The notes beneath the pieces are model-generated. The model was not told where the DNA came from and did no database searches. It saw nothing but the letters and a program-made list of their open reading frames with translations. Shown here piece after piece: positions 1-5,914 of a stretch of 11,806 nucleotides of DNA. A program made the position numbers and the translations under genes. This DNA is from Methanoregula sp. UBA276 (GTDB taxonomy: Archaea; Halobacteriota; Methanomicrobia; Methanomicrobiales; Methanospirillaceae): NCBI GenBank assembly GCA_002508495.1, contig DANA01000084.1, forward strand, positions 1 through 11,806, written 5' to 3'. Within the stretch, counting starts at the first letter, position 1, and each line of letters opens with the position of its first letter.

Positions 1-5
1 ATACC

Positions 6-176
6 ATGCTGTACAGGAAGTTCCCCCGCGTCCCACACGAAGTATCAATCCCTGGGTTCGGGTGCATGTGGCTGCCGACCGAAGCCGGCCAGCAGGCCGG
101 CACACAGGGCCTGCAGTACGCGGCGGAGATCGGCCCCGGTGATTTCGGTAATATTTCTGATTTTTCACTCTCGTGA
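6..176 (+). pseudogene. aldo/keto reductase N-terminal remnant
   Basis: An ATG at 6 opens a 56-codon frame. Its first 25 residues (starting MLYRKFPRVPHEVS and including GFGCMWLPT) match the N-terminal strand typical of archaeal/bacterial aldo/keto reductases, which usually reads MLYR...GEKVSxLGFGCMRLPT. After the LPT the family pattern (acidic insert, then the NAD(P)-dependent barrel with the DTA.xY catalytic motif) is gone, and the frame stops at 176. The full enzyme is usually about 370 residues, so only the first strand is left. The homology ends exactly where a perfect 7-bp inverted repeat lies (84-101), which may mark a deletion or insertion joint. I infer a dead fragment. The family match is by memory of the motif, not by a search. 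Confidence 0.5.
84..101. repeat. perfect 7-bp inverted repeat, 4-nt loop
   Basis: GCCGGCC, agca, GGCCGGC: a strong hairpin placed where the aldo/keto reductase similarity is lost. It could be a recombination scar or a folded RNA stem; no T-run follows it. Confidence 0.6.
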
Positions 177-225
177 TTGTAATCCGGATTGTGGATTATA
201 GATCATTTTCACACCGGGGGGCCAT

Positions 226-235
226 AGTATAAAAA
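226..235 (+). promoter_or_regulatory. TATA box for the DUF4258/YgiT pair
   Basis: AGTATAAAAA lies about 45 bp upstream of the ATG at 277. An archaeal start about 25 bp downstream would leave a short leader containing GGTGAG, a plausible ribosome binding site. This is the only good TATA match between the reductase remnant and the TA pair. Confidence 0.4.
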
Positions 236-276
236 CCTGCACATCCGGTTTAGAATAGGAAGATGGTGAGCAGCGG

Positions 277-589
277 ATGAAGGGAAAAGGAAAAGTTGCC
301 GAACTGATCAATGCCGGTGAGATCCTCATTTCCCATCACGCCCGGGTCAGGATGTTTGAGCACAATATCTCGACAGATGATATCATTACGGTTATCTCAT
401 CGGGAGAAATTATAAAAAGATTATCCGGATGATGACCCGTGCCCTTCGGTTCTTATCCCGGGCCTGATCAACGCAACCGCATATCATATCGTCATTGCGC
501 TATGTCCCGATCATATCCGGGTCATAACAGTTTATATCCCGGAAGAAAAGAAATGGACTGAGTACCGTAGAAGGAAGAGTGAATCATGA
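277..589 (+). pseudogene. DUF4258 toxin-like gene with +1 frameshift
   Basis: The frame from ATG 277 gives a DUF4258 N-terminus (ELINAGEILISHHARVRMFE..., then IITVISSGEII) and stops at 432 after 51 residues. The next frame continues at once from 422 with YPDDDPCPS, GLINATAYHIVIALC and HIRVITVYIPEEKKWTEYR, ending at TGA 587-589. Together these make one DUF4258 protein of about 103 residues. The family is RelE/MqsR-like and is usually encoded just before a YgiT zinc-finger antitoxin, exactly as here. Deleting one A from the A5 run at 414-418 restores EIIKDYPDDDP. The stop overlaps the antitoxin start (ATGA at 586-589), so the pair would be translationally coupled if intact. The break may be a real mutation or a homopolymer sequencing error; the rest of the frame is well kept, which favours a recent event. 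Confidence 0.77.
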
Positions 590-831
590 TTCCGGATCGT
601 TGCAGCTTCTGTAAAGGAAAACTCCGTAAAGGAACAACGGAGTTTATGGCACACGCGGCTGGCGAAGTCATCGTGATCAAGGATGTTCCGGCCTATGTCT
701 GCGAGCAGTGCGGGGAAGCATATTACACTGCAGCAATATCCCGGAAGATCGATGGAGTCATGCGGGACGCTCAAGAGAAAAAACTCTGCATGCGCCCGCT
801 TCCAGCTGGCGAAGTGTCTCTGAATGGGTAA
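586..831 (+). CDS. YgiT-type zinc finger antitoxin
   Basis: An 81-residue protein with two CxxC pairs, CSFC at residues 7-10 and CEQC at 39-42. These form the zinc-ribbon N-domain of YgiT/MqsA-type antitoxins. Between them lies the usual hydrophobic strand (GEVIVIKDVPAYVC), and after them the family's E-A-Y/xxxA-R helix. Known relatives bind and neutralise the toxin encoded directly upstream and often repress their own promoter. This protein lacks a long C-terminal DNA-binding HTH, as in the short YgiT-only antitoxins of methanogens. The start is fixed by the ATGA overlap with the DUF4258 frame and a purine-rich AGGAAGAG stretch just upstream. If the toxin is truly broken, this is an orphan antitoxin. 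Confidence 0.8.
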   Translation: MIPDRCSFCKGKLRKGTTEFMAHAAGEVIVIKDVPAYVCEQCGEAYYTAAISRKIDGVMRDAQEKKLCMRPLPAGEVSLNG

Positions 832-1000
832 TTCATTTTAAACTCCCAGTTTCCGGCCAACCCCCATTCCACTTCTTTTTAATCCGCACCAACCCCCACC
901 CTCACCATGGGGCGCTCCGCCGCTGACCCCCTCTCCTCTTTTATTCTGGTTTGATACGTGATTTTCCCTGAATCCGGATTTTTGTTCACATTATTGAAAA

Positions 1001-1008
1001 AAAATATT
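1001..1008 (+). promoter_or_regulatory. TATA-like box before 1034 antitoxin
   Basis: AAAATATT lies 26-33 bp before the ATG at 1034, which predicts a transcript with almost no leader. This fits the absence of a Shine-Dalgarno sequence in front of that gene. Confidence 0.35.
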
Positions 1009-1033
1009 CATTCATACAATCAATGCATATCCA

Positions 1034-1240
1034 ATGAACGAGATCCAGTATGTATATGACGCCAGTGGCAACAAGAAGAGCGTCATTGTTCCGGTCGAGC
1101 TCTGGGAGGAGACGCTCCAGGCAGAGAAGGGCCATCCCGCACCCTGTCACCCGCAGGACTATTTCGGAATTTACCGGGACATCATCAAGGATCCGAAGGG
1201 TGTATCCGAATCCCTGCGGAACGAGTGGAACAGGACATGA
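1034..1240 (+). CDS. Phd/RelB-like antitoxin, orphaned
   Basis: A 68-residue protein beginning MNEIQYVYDASGNKKSVIVPVE. This is the beta-strand/turn start common in small methanogen antitoxins (Phd/RelB or AbrB-like fold: EIQYV-D-xGxKxxVIVPxxLWEE), followed by a charged helical tail that would bind a toxin. Such genes are normally followed by a toxin gene overlapping the stop. Here the stop does overlap an ATG (ATGA at 1237-1240), but the frame behind it dies after six codons (MTTFRV), so the toxin is missing. The start is the first ATG after a TATA-like box, and the likely transcript is leaderless. The exact antitoxin family is uncertain. Confidence 0.6.
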   Translation: MNEIQYVYDASGNKKSVIVPVELWEETLQAEKGHPAPCHPQDYFGIYRDIIKDPKGVSESLRNEWNRT

Positions 1241-1289
1241 CCACGTTCCGGGTCTGAAGGTTCTCAACCCGTTCCAAAACGGGGAATGA
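1239..1289 (+). pseudogene. possible C-terminal scrap of a PIN (VapC-like) toxin
   Basis: Behind the antitoxin stop, the frame starting at 1239 reads DHVPGLKVLNPFQNGE and stops at 1289. The V-P-G-L-K-V-L-N-P pattern resembles the last strand of VapC-type PIN toxins. The simplest reading is an internal deletion joining the toxin's first codons (ATGACC at 1237) to its last sixteen. The match is short and made from memory, so it could be chance. Confidence 0.35.
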
Positions 1290-1298
1290 TTTTTTTTG

Positions 1299-1503
1299 GT
1301 GAACCTGAATGGCGGAAAAGACCATTGCCCGAAACCAGCGGGAGGGACGTGAGGTAAAGCTCTACCATCACTGCATGCCCCTGTCACAGGTTGCGTATAC
1401 TACAATCCTTGGGCTCCACATGGGGCAGGCAGATCCGGGATTTGGCGTCTTCTCCTCGATTTCCGCCATAAAATCAGACCTCGGAATTACCCCGGCCCTT
1501 TAA
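1299..1503 (+). pseudogene. remnant of PIN-toxin end plus partner start
   Basis: The stretch GGTGAACCTGAATGGC at 1299 is the same as at 8284, where it is the end of the PIN toxin frame (VNLNG) and the start of its partner. From the ATG at 1309 the protein MAEKTIARNQREG parallels MASKTIAQIQSEG of the intact partner at 8294, and the ribosome binding site GGTGA at -10 is kept. After about 15 codons the similarity ends, and the remaining 49 residues to the stop at 1503 match nothing I know. The T8 run just before it (1290-1297) replaces the body of the toxin. This is a fragment of a second copy of the TA module found intact at 7858-8497. Confidence 0.55.
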
Positions 1504-1581
1504 TTTTTTATTCCAATTTTTTGGCCATAAAAAAAATCCATGTGCACTAAATCAGACCGAGTGAGTATGATAGTGAGCTCT

Positions 1582-1589
1582 ATTATAAT
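1582..1589 (+). promoter_or_regulatory. TATA box for the 1641 gene
   Basis: ATTATAAT, preceded by GAGCTCT, sits 52 bp before the ATG at 1641. Transcription would begin near 1612, just before the palindrome at 1622-1649. Confidence 0.4.
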
Positions 1590-1621
1590 GTAGCCTCAAT
1601 ATCTTAGAAAGCAAGATCAAT

Positions 1622-1649
1622 AATGAGCATTCAGGCTTGAATGCCCATT
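1622..1649. repeat. 28-bp imperfect palindrome over a start codon
   Basis: The arms AATGaGCATTCA and TGAATGCcCATT surround a four-base centre. The right arm contains the ATG at 1641. Between the predicted transcription start and the coding region it could be an operator or an RNA hairpin that hides the start. Confidence 0.6.
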
Positions 1650-2510
1650 ACCGGAAACACGGGTATGAAACTGCATCCTGCCATCGTAATCATCGGCCTC
1701 CTCCTGATTCTGGCTGTTGTATTCTTGTCGTTATTACCGGGAGAGAAAATACCGGTTATCAAATCATCAACAGACAACGACACCTCGTTCCTTTTTGATC
1801 CCTGCATCCAGACACCTTTGCCGGCATATGGCATGTTCAACAATGATCGCAATTTGTCGCACCGGTTTGATGTTTCTATAGCAGACCCTTCGGGAATAAC
1901 CGTTGGAACAGATTCTTTCTTATTATCCCCAGGAGAGTATCTTGAATCCGGATTCAGGATAGTTTCGAAAAAAGATGTACCATATGACCTTGCTATCACG
2001 GTCGATGGAAAAGCAACCTATCTGCAACGGGTGAATACCAGCGGTTTTACTATCCAGTCCTTGGATTATTATCCGGATGACAACAGAATTGAACCGGGTA
2101 TCCTGTACCATCCCGGAAAAACCGGTATGTTGTCACGGCTGAGGGAACCCCGCGTCATTCCTTTGGTTTATCCGGGAGAATTCAGGTACTACTCATTTGG
2201 CGTTCCCACTCTCGGCCCACGCGATGCAGGAGTAAATACATCGGAGGAGCTGGATGCACTTCTGGAAAAAATTGTCAATGCTTCGGAAGAGGACTTGACA
2301 CCATACCTGTATCCGGAAGGGCCTGTCATCGGGTATGGATACGATGTGGATAGGACGGTGACTGTCCAGATATACGAAGAATGGAAAGTGAACCGATCGG
2401 AAATCAATGATATCTATTCCATAATCGAACGGTACGCGCAACAGGAGGGGATCCCCTCGATCCCTGCGAAATTCCTGCCGATGGGTCTGGTTCATCCGGA
2501 TTCAGGCTGA
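1641..2510 (+). CDS. membrane-anchored exported protein, unknown function
   Basis: A 289-residue protein. Residues about 13-33 form one hydrophobic helix (AIVIIGLLLILAVVFLSLL) after a short positive N-terminus, so the rest should lie outside the cell. Residues 45-200 look beta-rich. The last 60 or so start with GPVIGYGYD near 227 and look like a compact alpha/beta domain (strand, then a long helix NDIYSIIERYAQQ). There are several N-x-S/T sequons and only one Cys. I do not recognise a family with certainty. The ATG at 1641 lies inside the palindrome; an in-frame ATG at 1665 (MKLHP...) would give the same helix eight residues shorter and is equally possible. The gene has its own TATA box and no partner on its strand. 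Confidence 0.72.
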   Translation: MPITGNTGMKLHPAIVIIGLLLILAVVFLSLLPGEKIPVIKSSTDNDTSFLFDPCIQTPLPAYGMFNNDRNLSHRFDVSIADPSGITVGTDSFLLSPGEYLESGFRIVSKKDVPYDLAITVDGKATYLQRVNTSGFTIQSLDYYPDDNRIEPGILYHPGKTGMLSRLREPRVIPLVYPGEFRYYSFGVPTLGPRDAGVNTSEELDALLEKIVNASEEDLTPYLYPEGPVIGYGYDVDRTVTVQIYEEWKVNRSEINDIYSIIERYAQQEGIPSIPAKFLPMGLVHPDSG

Positions 2511-2780
2511 GGCTTGGGAAGACACCCCCCCATTGTCTCCCGGGGACCCCCCCCACTCATTTGCGGGAAGGCTGCGGGTTTTGCGATTCACGCCGGGAGT
2601 TGCACGGGAATCTTTTGGGTTGCGGGTGCGGGAATGGGGGAGGGACTCATGTTTGAGGTGGGGGGTTGGCGGGTGACCCCACCCCTTCTTTATTTTTCCG
2701 GAAGGGGGTGACCCCCCAGGCATGGGGGTGGGGGGATTAGCCTGTAAAATGTGGATGGGGTGCCCGGAAAATCCTGAGTA
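2511..2780. other. G/C-run intergenic tract, no gene seen
   Basis: Long C- and G-runs (for example CCCCCCC at 2526 and GGGGGG at 2661) with many GGGTGACCCC-type near-palindromes. Small open frames here are low-complexity and lack start signals. It resembles the intergenic tracts at 7320-7740 and 8740-9200. Confidence 0.5.
2704..2717. repeat. GGGGGTGACCCCCC element, copy 1
   Basis: An odd-centred near-palindrome preceded by TTTATTTTTCCGGAA. The identical 14-mer recurs at 8755-8768, again behind a T-rich stretch and followed by a GCAT. A related shorter form, GGGTGACCCC, lies at 2672. Confidence 0.55.
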
Positions 2781-2868
2781 TAATTATTCAGTTCCCGAAA
2801 TGGAAGAACGGATTATATCCACAGGAACGGGAAAATCCTGACAAATTTCCCGCGCAGCGATAACGCTC

Positions 2869-2916
2869 TGACGTAAAAACGTCAAGGTTGGACAAATATC
2901 CAATCGTCTATAAATA
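2869..2916 (+). promoter_or_regulatory. two dyads followed by a TATA box
   Basis: TGACGT-aaaa-ACGTCA (2869-2884) is a perfect 6-bp dyad. It is followed by TTGGA-caaata-TCCAA (2888-2903) and then TATAAATA at 2909-2916. Dyads just upstream of a TATA box are the usual place for archaeal activator sites. The promoter would give a 5' leader of about 250 nt for the 3189 gene; a second TATA-like TTTTTATAAG near 2982 would give a shorter one. Confidence 0.4.
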
Positions 2917-3016
2917 TTTTCTCTTACAATAATTGCTACAGAATTGTTAATCTTTGTGATGAATAAAATATGCAACATAGTACTTTTTATAAGAATTATT
3001 CAAAGCAATCATTGCG

Positions 3017-3090
3017 GGCAACCGGGGGTTGTGCCGCGAAAAACAAAGGACGGGATCCACCAAGCGACAATCTTCGTTGAACCCGTGTCC
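3017..3090 (+). ncRNA. candidate structured 5' leader of the 3189 gene
   Basis: Two stem-loops follow in the predicted leader. GGCAACC pairs with GGTTGtGCC (3017-3035). GGACGGG at 3048 pairs with CCCgtGTCC at 3082-3090, enclosing an inner AGCGA/TCGTT helix. No known riboswitch class is recognised. It is a hand-drawn fold without covariation support. Confidence 0.3.
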
Positions 3091-3176
3091 TCGCCCGTAG
3101 GCATGAGATTGTTATCTTCTGTCCTTATGAAGATTTTCCTTGTGCCTTCTCGAGCGAAGCATTTGGAAAACCACAC

Positions 3177-3183
3177 AGGAGTG
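3177..3183 (+). promoter_or_regulatory. Shine-Dalgarno of the 3189 gene
   Basis: AGGAGTG five bases before the ATG. It is the best ribosome binding site on this strand before 8281 and fixes the start at 3189. Confidence 0.7.
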
Positions 3184-3188
3184 AAAAA

Positions 3189-4526
3189 ATGGAATTAAGA
3201 AAAATCTGTATCGCTTTGTTGGCACTGATGCTGGCAGCGATGGCGATGGTACCGATGGTGAGTGCGGAAGAAAACACAATCAACTCTGGTGAATTGGGTG
3301 CAGCGGTAACACCACATCATGAAATTTCAGATGATTACCTTAAGGATATGAAACCTGCTCAATGGTTGCCAGAATCGAAGATGATTACTTTTGTCCTCTC
3401 TAAAAAAACAGTTGCGAAGGTCGATCAAAATCCTGAACCAGATATCATCACTCTTCCCATCGAGTATCTGAATTCCAAAACTTCATTTTCAAGTACAAAG
3501 GAAGCTCCGACCTTTTTTATAGAGAACAACCTTGCGTCAGATGAGAATATTATCCTCATCCGAATGCCACAGGAAATGTACCAGCAGTTTACAAAAAGTG
3601 CACAAGATGGGAAGATCGCATTGCCGGCGAACTATTTTTACCGGTATTATGAAAATCTTGATGATCTAAAATCTCACATGAAACTTGAAAATGATACCCT
3701 GGAAATTCTACCGAGTGATAAATATCCAATAGAAAATTCACTTGCGAAATCGACTGAATCAATTAAAAAAACTATATTCAGTACCCTGACGGGAAATAAC
3801 GAAACAGACTCCATGACGGGAGGATATTCTGCATTGGATGAAACATTGCCCCACTTTTACATTGCAAGGGAACATGCCGAACGGACCCATACTGATTATA
3901 ATTATGACTATTGTATTGGCCAGATCACGCCAGTCAGCTGGACATTACTCGGTGCAGGAAACGACGATTTTACTATCTTCCAGGAGCGGGAATACAAATT
4001 CAACTCCGGTGAATATATGGAAATTGTTGTAAAACATTGGGACAGAGCCGGCAATGGAGATTTGGAATTATTCCCGACAATATGGAGAAGCGGCGCAGAA
4101 TCCCAAATCCCAACATATGAATATACCTCGTTTCCAGGATCCATTTTTATCGATAAAAATGATTTGCCATTCTCATATGGATACCATGTAGGATTTGCTT
4201 CCGGGTATTATACGATTAATTTTGAAAATATGGAGACATTAGCCTGGGTTGGGCCATACAGTGTGACATCTGCACCAGGTACATCTTCATTTACCGAATT
4301 ATGGGGTTCCAGTGAGTACAAACGGCAATCAATCCCCACGACAAATACATTCGATGCAACAACAGTGGCTATGGATGAATGGGCACGCAGGGTTGGTGAT
4401 GAATATTTCCAGTATGCCGTAAACACATGGACAGCGGTTTTGCCAACAACAGATCAATTTGTAAGTGTAATTGCTGATACGAATTACGGACGGTATACCA
4501 CTACATCCCACGCGGCATATCCGTGA
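3189..4526 (+). CDS. secreted protein with signal peptide, unknown function
   Basis: A 445-residue protein with a classic Sec signal peptide: KICIALLALMLAAMAM as the hydrophobic core and VSA|EEN as the likely cleavage site near residue 27. The mature part has no further membrane helix and so should be released or cell-surface bound. Residues about 30-215 include an opening segment (ISDDYLKDMKPAQWLPESK). Residues about 225-400 are rich in aromatic residues and beta-strand patterns (YKFNSGEYMEIVVKHW, NGDLELFPTIW, SYGYHVGFASGYYTINF), suggesting a beta-sandwich or lectin-like fold. I cannot name a family. The gene stands alone, with a strong ribosome binding site, a long leader and a terminator-like hairpin behind it. 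Its base composition is more AT-rich than the TA genes to the left. Confidence 0.83.
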   Translation: MELRKICIALLALMLAAMAMVPMVSAEENTINSGELGAAVTPHHEISDDYLKDMKPAQWLPESKMITFVLSKKTVAKVDQNPEPDIITLPIEYLNSKTSFSSTKEAPTFFIENNLASDENIILIRMPQEMYQQFTKSAQDGKIALPANYFYRYYENLDDLKSHMKLENDTLEILPSDKYPIENSLAKSTESIKKTIFSTLTGNNETDSMTGGYSALDETLPHFYIAREHAERTHTDYNYDYCIGQITPVSWTLLGAGNDDFTIFQEREYKFNSGEYMEIVVKHWDRAGNGDLELFPTIWRSGAESQIPTYEYTSFPGSIFIDKNDLPFSYGYHVGFASGYYTINFENMETLAWVGPYSVTSAPGTSSFTELWGSSEYKRQSIPTTNTFDATTVAMDEWARRVGDEYFQYAVNTWTAVLPTTDQFVSVIADTNYGRYTTTSHAAYP

Positions 4527-4534
4527 TAATACTC

Positions 4535-4559
4535 TAATCCAATTTTTTGAAAAGGATTA
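4535..4559 (+). terminator. hairpin with internal T-run
   Basis: TAATCC and GGATTA pair around AATTTTTTGAAAA, nine bases after the stop of the secreted-protein gene. The T6 run fits archaeal termination at T-rich tracts. Confidence 0.45.
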
Positions 4560-4620
4560 TTAATTGTCATGGAAAGGGAAATTGTTAAACAGGAGATTGA
4601 TAATTAAAACCTGATAGAAC

Positions 4621-4639
4621 AGGATTGAGAAAAAATCCT
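4621..4639 (+). promoter_or_regulatory. leader hairpin, copy 1
   Basis: AGGATT-gagaaaa-AATCCT lies 34 bp before the start at 4673. The second copy keeps the stem (5317-5333) while the loop and stem ends differ. The following 25 bases up to the start are almost the same in both copies. Confidence 0.4.
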
Positions 4640-4672
4640 GATTCGCTCAATTCGGAAAATGGATTTGACAAC

Positions 4673-5203
4673 ATGAAAATTCCGGTATTGAAACAAAACA
4701 AAATTGCCGTTCTGGGTATCCTCATTATCCTGGGAATTACCAGTTGTTTAATAATTTTCGAGTTCGTTTTCCCGAATATACATCCTCATTCAGGCAATTT
4801 TTCATCGAACGAGACGAGCATTGTACGGGATCAAAAAGTGACTGATGTACTTTATGAGATACAGGAATGGAACACAAATTATCCTCAATGGATGGTGCTC
4901 GTTCATCTGACATATGATGATTTATCTGAATTTCCGGATCTTGAAAAGGCCATGAATGGTGTCGATACCAATCCGCATGCCTGGCAGAACAATCGCCGGG
5001 TTGCGGCCTGGTTTGATGGGAATGAAAGCGACTTCCTTAGATTTCATGATACGTTGTGTAAGAACAAAACACCCGCAGAATGTTTTCCCAATACACCCAT
5101 CTACGAATACCACGGGAAATATTATACGATATCATACAATGAAATCGGATACCACAATCTTCCCGGCTGCGAGCGGGGAAATAATAACTGCACGCCCTTG
5201 TAG
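4673..5203 (+). CDS. membrane-anchored Cys protein, paralogue 1
   Basis: A 176-residue protein: short basic N-terminus (MKIPVLKQNK), one hydrophobic helix at about 11-33, then an exported domain. ITSC at 22-25 would also fit a lipobox, but the hydrophobic stretch runs on past the Cys. The exported part holds the blocks HLTYDDLSEFPDLEK, AWQN and AWFDGN, and Cys 129, 137, 166 and 173, all kept in paralogue 2 and probably two disulphides. Several N-x-S/T sequons are present. The family is unknown to me. A TTG at 4625 would add 16 residues in frame, but the matching position in copy 2 (5323) is a stop, so ATG 4673 is the start. It is followed by a hicA scrap. Confidence 0.75.
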   Translation: MKIPVLKQNKIAVLGILIILGITSCLIIFEFVFPNIHPHSGNFSSNETSIVRDQKVTDVLYEIQEWNTNYPQWMVLVHLTYDDLSEFPDLEKAMNGVDTNPHAWQNNRRVAAWFDGNESDFLRFHDTLCKNKTPAECFPNTPIYEYHGKYYTISYNEIGYHNLPGCERGNNNCTPL

Positions 5204-5220
5204 GGATTTTTCCCCCTTTT

Positions 5221-5255
5221 CATGCAGGCAATATAGGATTCGGTTGAAAGACATA
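5221..5255 (+). pseudogene. hicA: hicA 3' scrap, duplicated copy
   Basis: HAGNIGFG then, after a frame slip, LKDI: the pattern HAGxxIGFGLLKDI seen near the C-terminus of HicA mRNA interferases (double-stranded RNA-binding fold; the essential His lies earlier and is absent here). The same slip is in the copy at 5915-5976, so the damage is older than the duplication. The homology stops at ATA 5255, which marks the right end of duplication unit 1. Confidence 0.45.
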
Positions 5256-5271
5256 TCTTCATTGAATGCGT

Positions 5272-5307
5272 GATTGCCAGAGCAATCGACGGGGTTTAAA
5301 AAAACCC
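5272..5307 (+). terminator. two adjacent hairpins between the paralogues
   Basis: GATTGC-caga-GCAATC (5272-5287) and GGGTTT-aaaa-AAACCC (5292-5307) are both perfect 6-bp stems. They sit at the joint of the tandem duplication and may end transcription of copy 1. The A-rich part of the second (TTTAAAAAAA) could also act as the TATA element of copy 2. Confidence 0.4.
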
Positions 5308-5316
5308 GATAGAACT

Positions 5317-5333
5317 GGATTTTGAAAAAATCC
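5317..5333 (+). promoter_or_regulatory. leader hairpin, copy 2
   Basis: GGATTTT-gaa-AAAATCC, a perfect 7-bp stem at the same distance from the start codon as the copy 1 hairpin. Confidence 0.4.
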
Positions 5334-5367
5334 TGATTCGCTCAATTCGGAAAATGGATTTGATACC

Positions 5368-5898
5368 ATGAAAATACCGGTATTGAAACAAAACAAAAAT
5401 GCCGTTCTATGTATCCTCATTATCTTGGGAATTATCAGCTGTTTCATGATTTACGGGATCTTCTTTTTGAGTATAAATCAAACATCAGGAAATTCTTCAT
5501 CGAATGAAACGAGCCTCGTGCAGGATCAAAAAGTGATTGATACAAATTTCGAGATATATGAGTTGAACAAGAATTATCCTCGCTGGATGACAATCGTTCA
5601 TCTGACGTACGAAGAATTAAAAGAATTTCCGGATCTTGAGAAAGTGATGCACGGTGTAAATAACGATCCGAATGCCTGGCAGAACGATCAACGGGCGGTG
5701 GCATGGTTTGATGGGAATTATAGTGAGTACATCAGATTTCATAATGCAGCTTGTAAAAACAAAACACTCATAGAATGTTATCCGAGTTCCCCCCTCTACG
5801 AATATCACGGGCAATATTATAAGATATTTTACGAGAAAATCGGATCCCATAGTCTTCCCGGTTGCGAGGGGGGAAATTATAACTGCACGCCATTGTAG
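5368..5898 (+). CDS. membrane-anchored Cys protein, paralogue 2
   Basis: The same length as paralogue 1 (176 residues) with no gaps; 114 of 176 residues identical by hand count. The N-terminal ten residues, the EFPDLEK, AWFDGN and YEYHG blocks and the closing LPGCE-GN-NCTPL are kept, along with Cys 25, 129, 137, 166 and 173. An extra Cys is at 15. Most changes fall in the helix and the linker at 21-40, which suggests selection on the exported domain rather than the anchor. The stop in frame at 5323 rules out an upstream start. With this much divergence the duplication is not recent, and both copies look functional. The role is unknown; exported paired proteins with four conserved Cys could bind a surface partner, but that is speculation. 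Confidence 0.75.
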   Translation: MKIPVLKQNKNAVLCILIILGIISCFMIYGIFFLSINQTSGNSSSNETSLVQDQKVIDTNFEIYELNKNYPRWMTIVHLTYEELKEFPDLEKVMHGVNNDPNAWQNDQRAVAWFDGNYSEYIRFHNAACKNKTLIECYPSSPLYEYHGQYYKIFYEKIGSHSLPGCEGGNYNCTPL

Positions 5899-5914
5899 GG
5901 GATTTTCCCCGGCT

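Larger units (their letters stand above)
4606..5255 (+). repeat. tandem duplication, unit 1
   Basis: The unit starts at AAAACCTGATAGAAC and ends at TTGAAAGACATA. It is matched by 5301-5949 at a constant offset of 694-695 bp. It includes about 65 bp of upstream DNA, a whole 176-codon gene and a hicA scrap behind it. Confidence 0.8.

Noticed and set aside
406..425. Programmed ribosomal frameshift in the DUF4258 gene
   Set aside because: The shift needed is +1 and the site is not a known +1 slip context; a mutation or read error is simpler, though the shared A5 context with hicB keeps the question open.
1371..1469. A 33-codon minus-strand frame MAEIEEKTPNPG...
   Set aside because: It looks somewhat coding-like but is very short, has no promoter, and overlaps the TA remnant; no family is recalled.
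2944..3198. An 84-codon plus-strand frame before the secreted-protein gene
   Set aside because: It spans the hairpins and the ribosome binding site of the 3189 gene, has no start signal and no recognisable pattern; better read as leader.
4625..4672. N-terminal extension of paralogue 1 from TTG 4625
   Set aside because: The matching position of paralogue 2 is an in-frame stop, and the extension covers the conserved leader hairpin.
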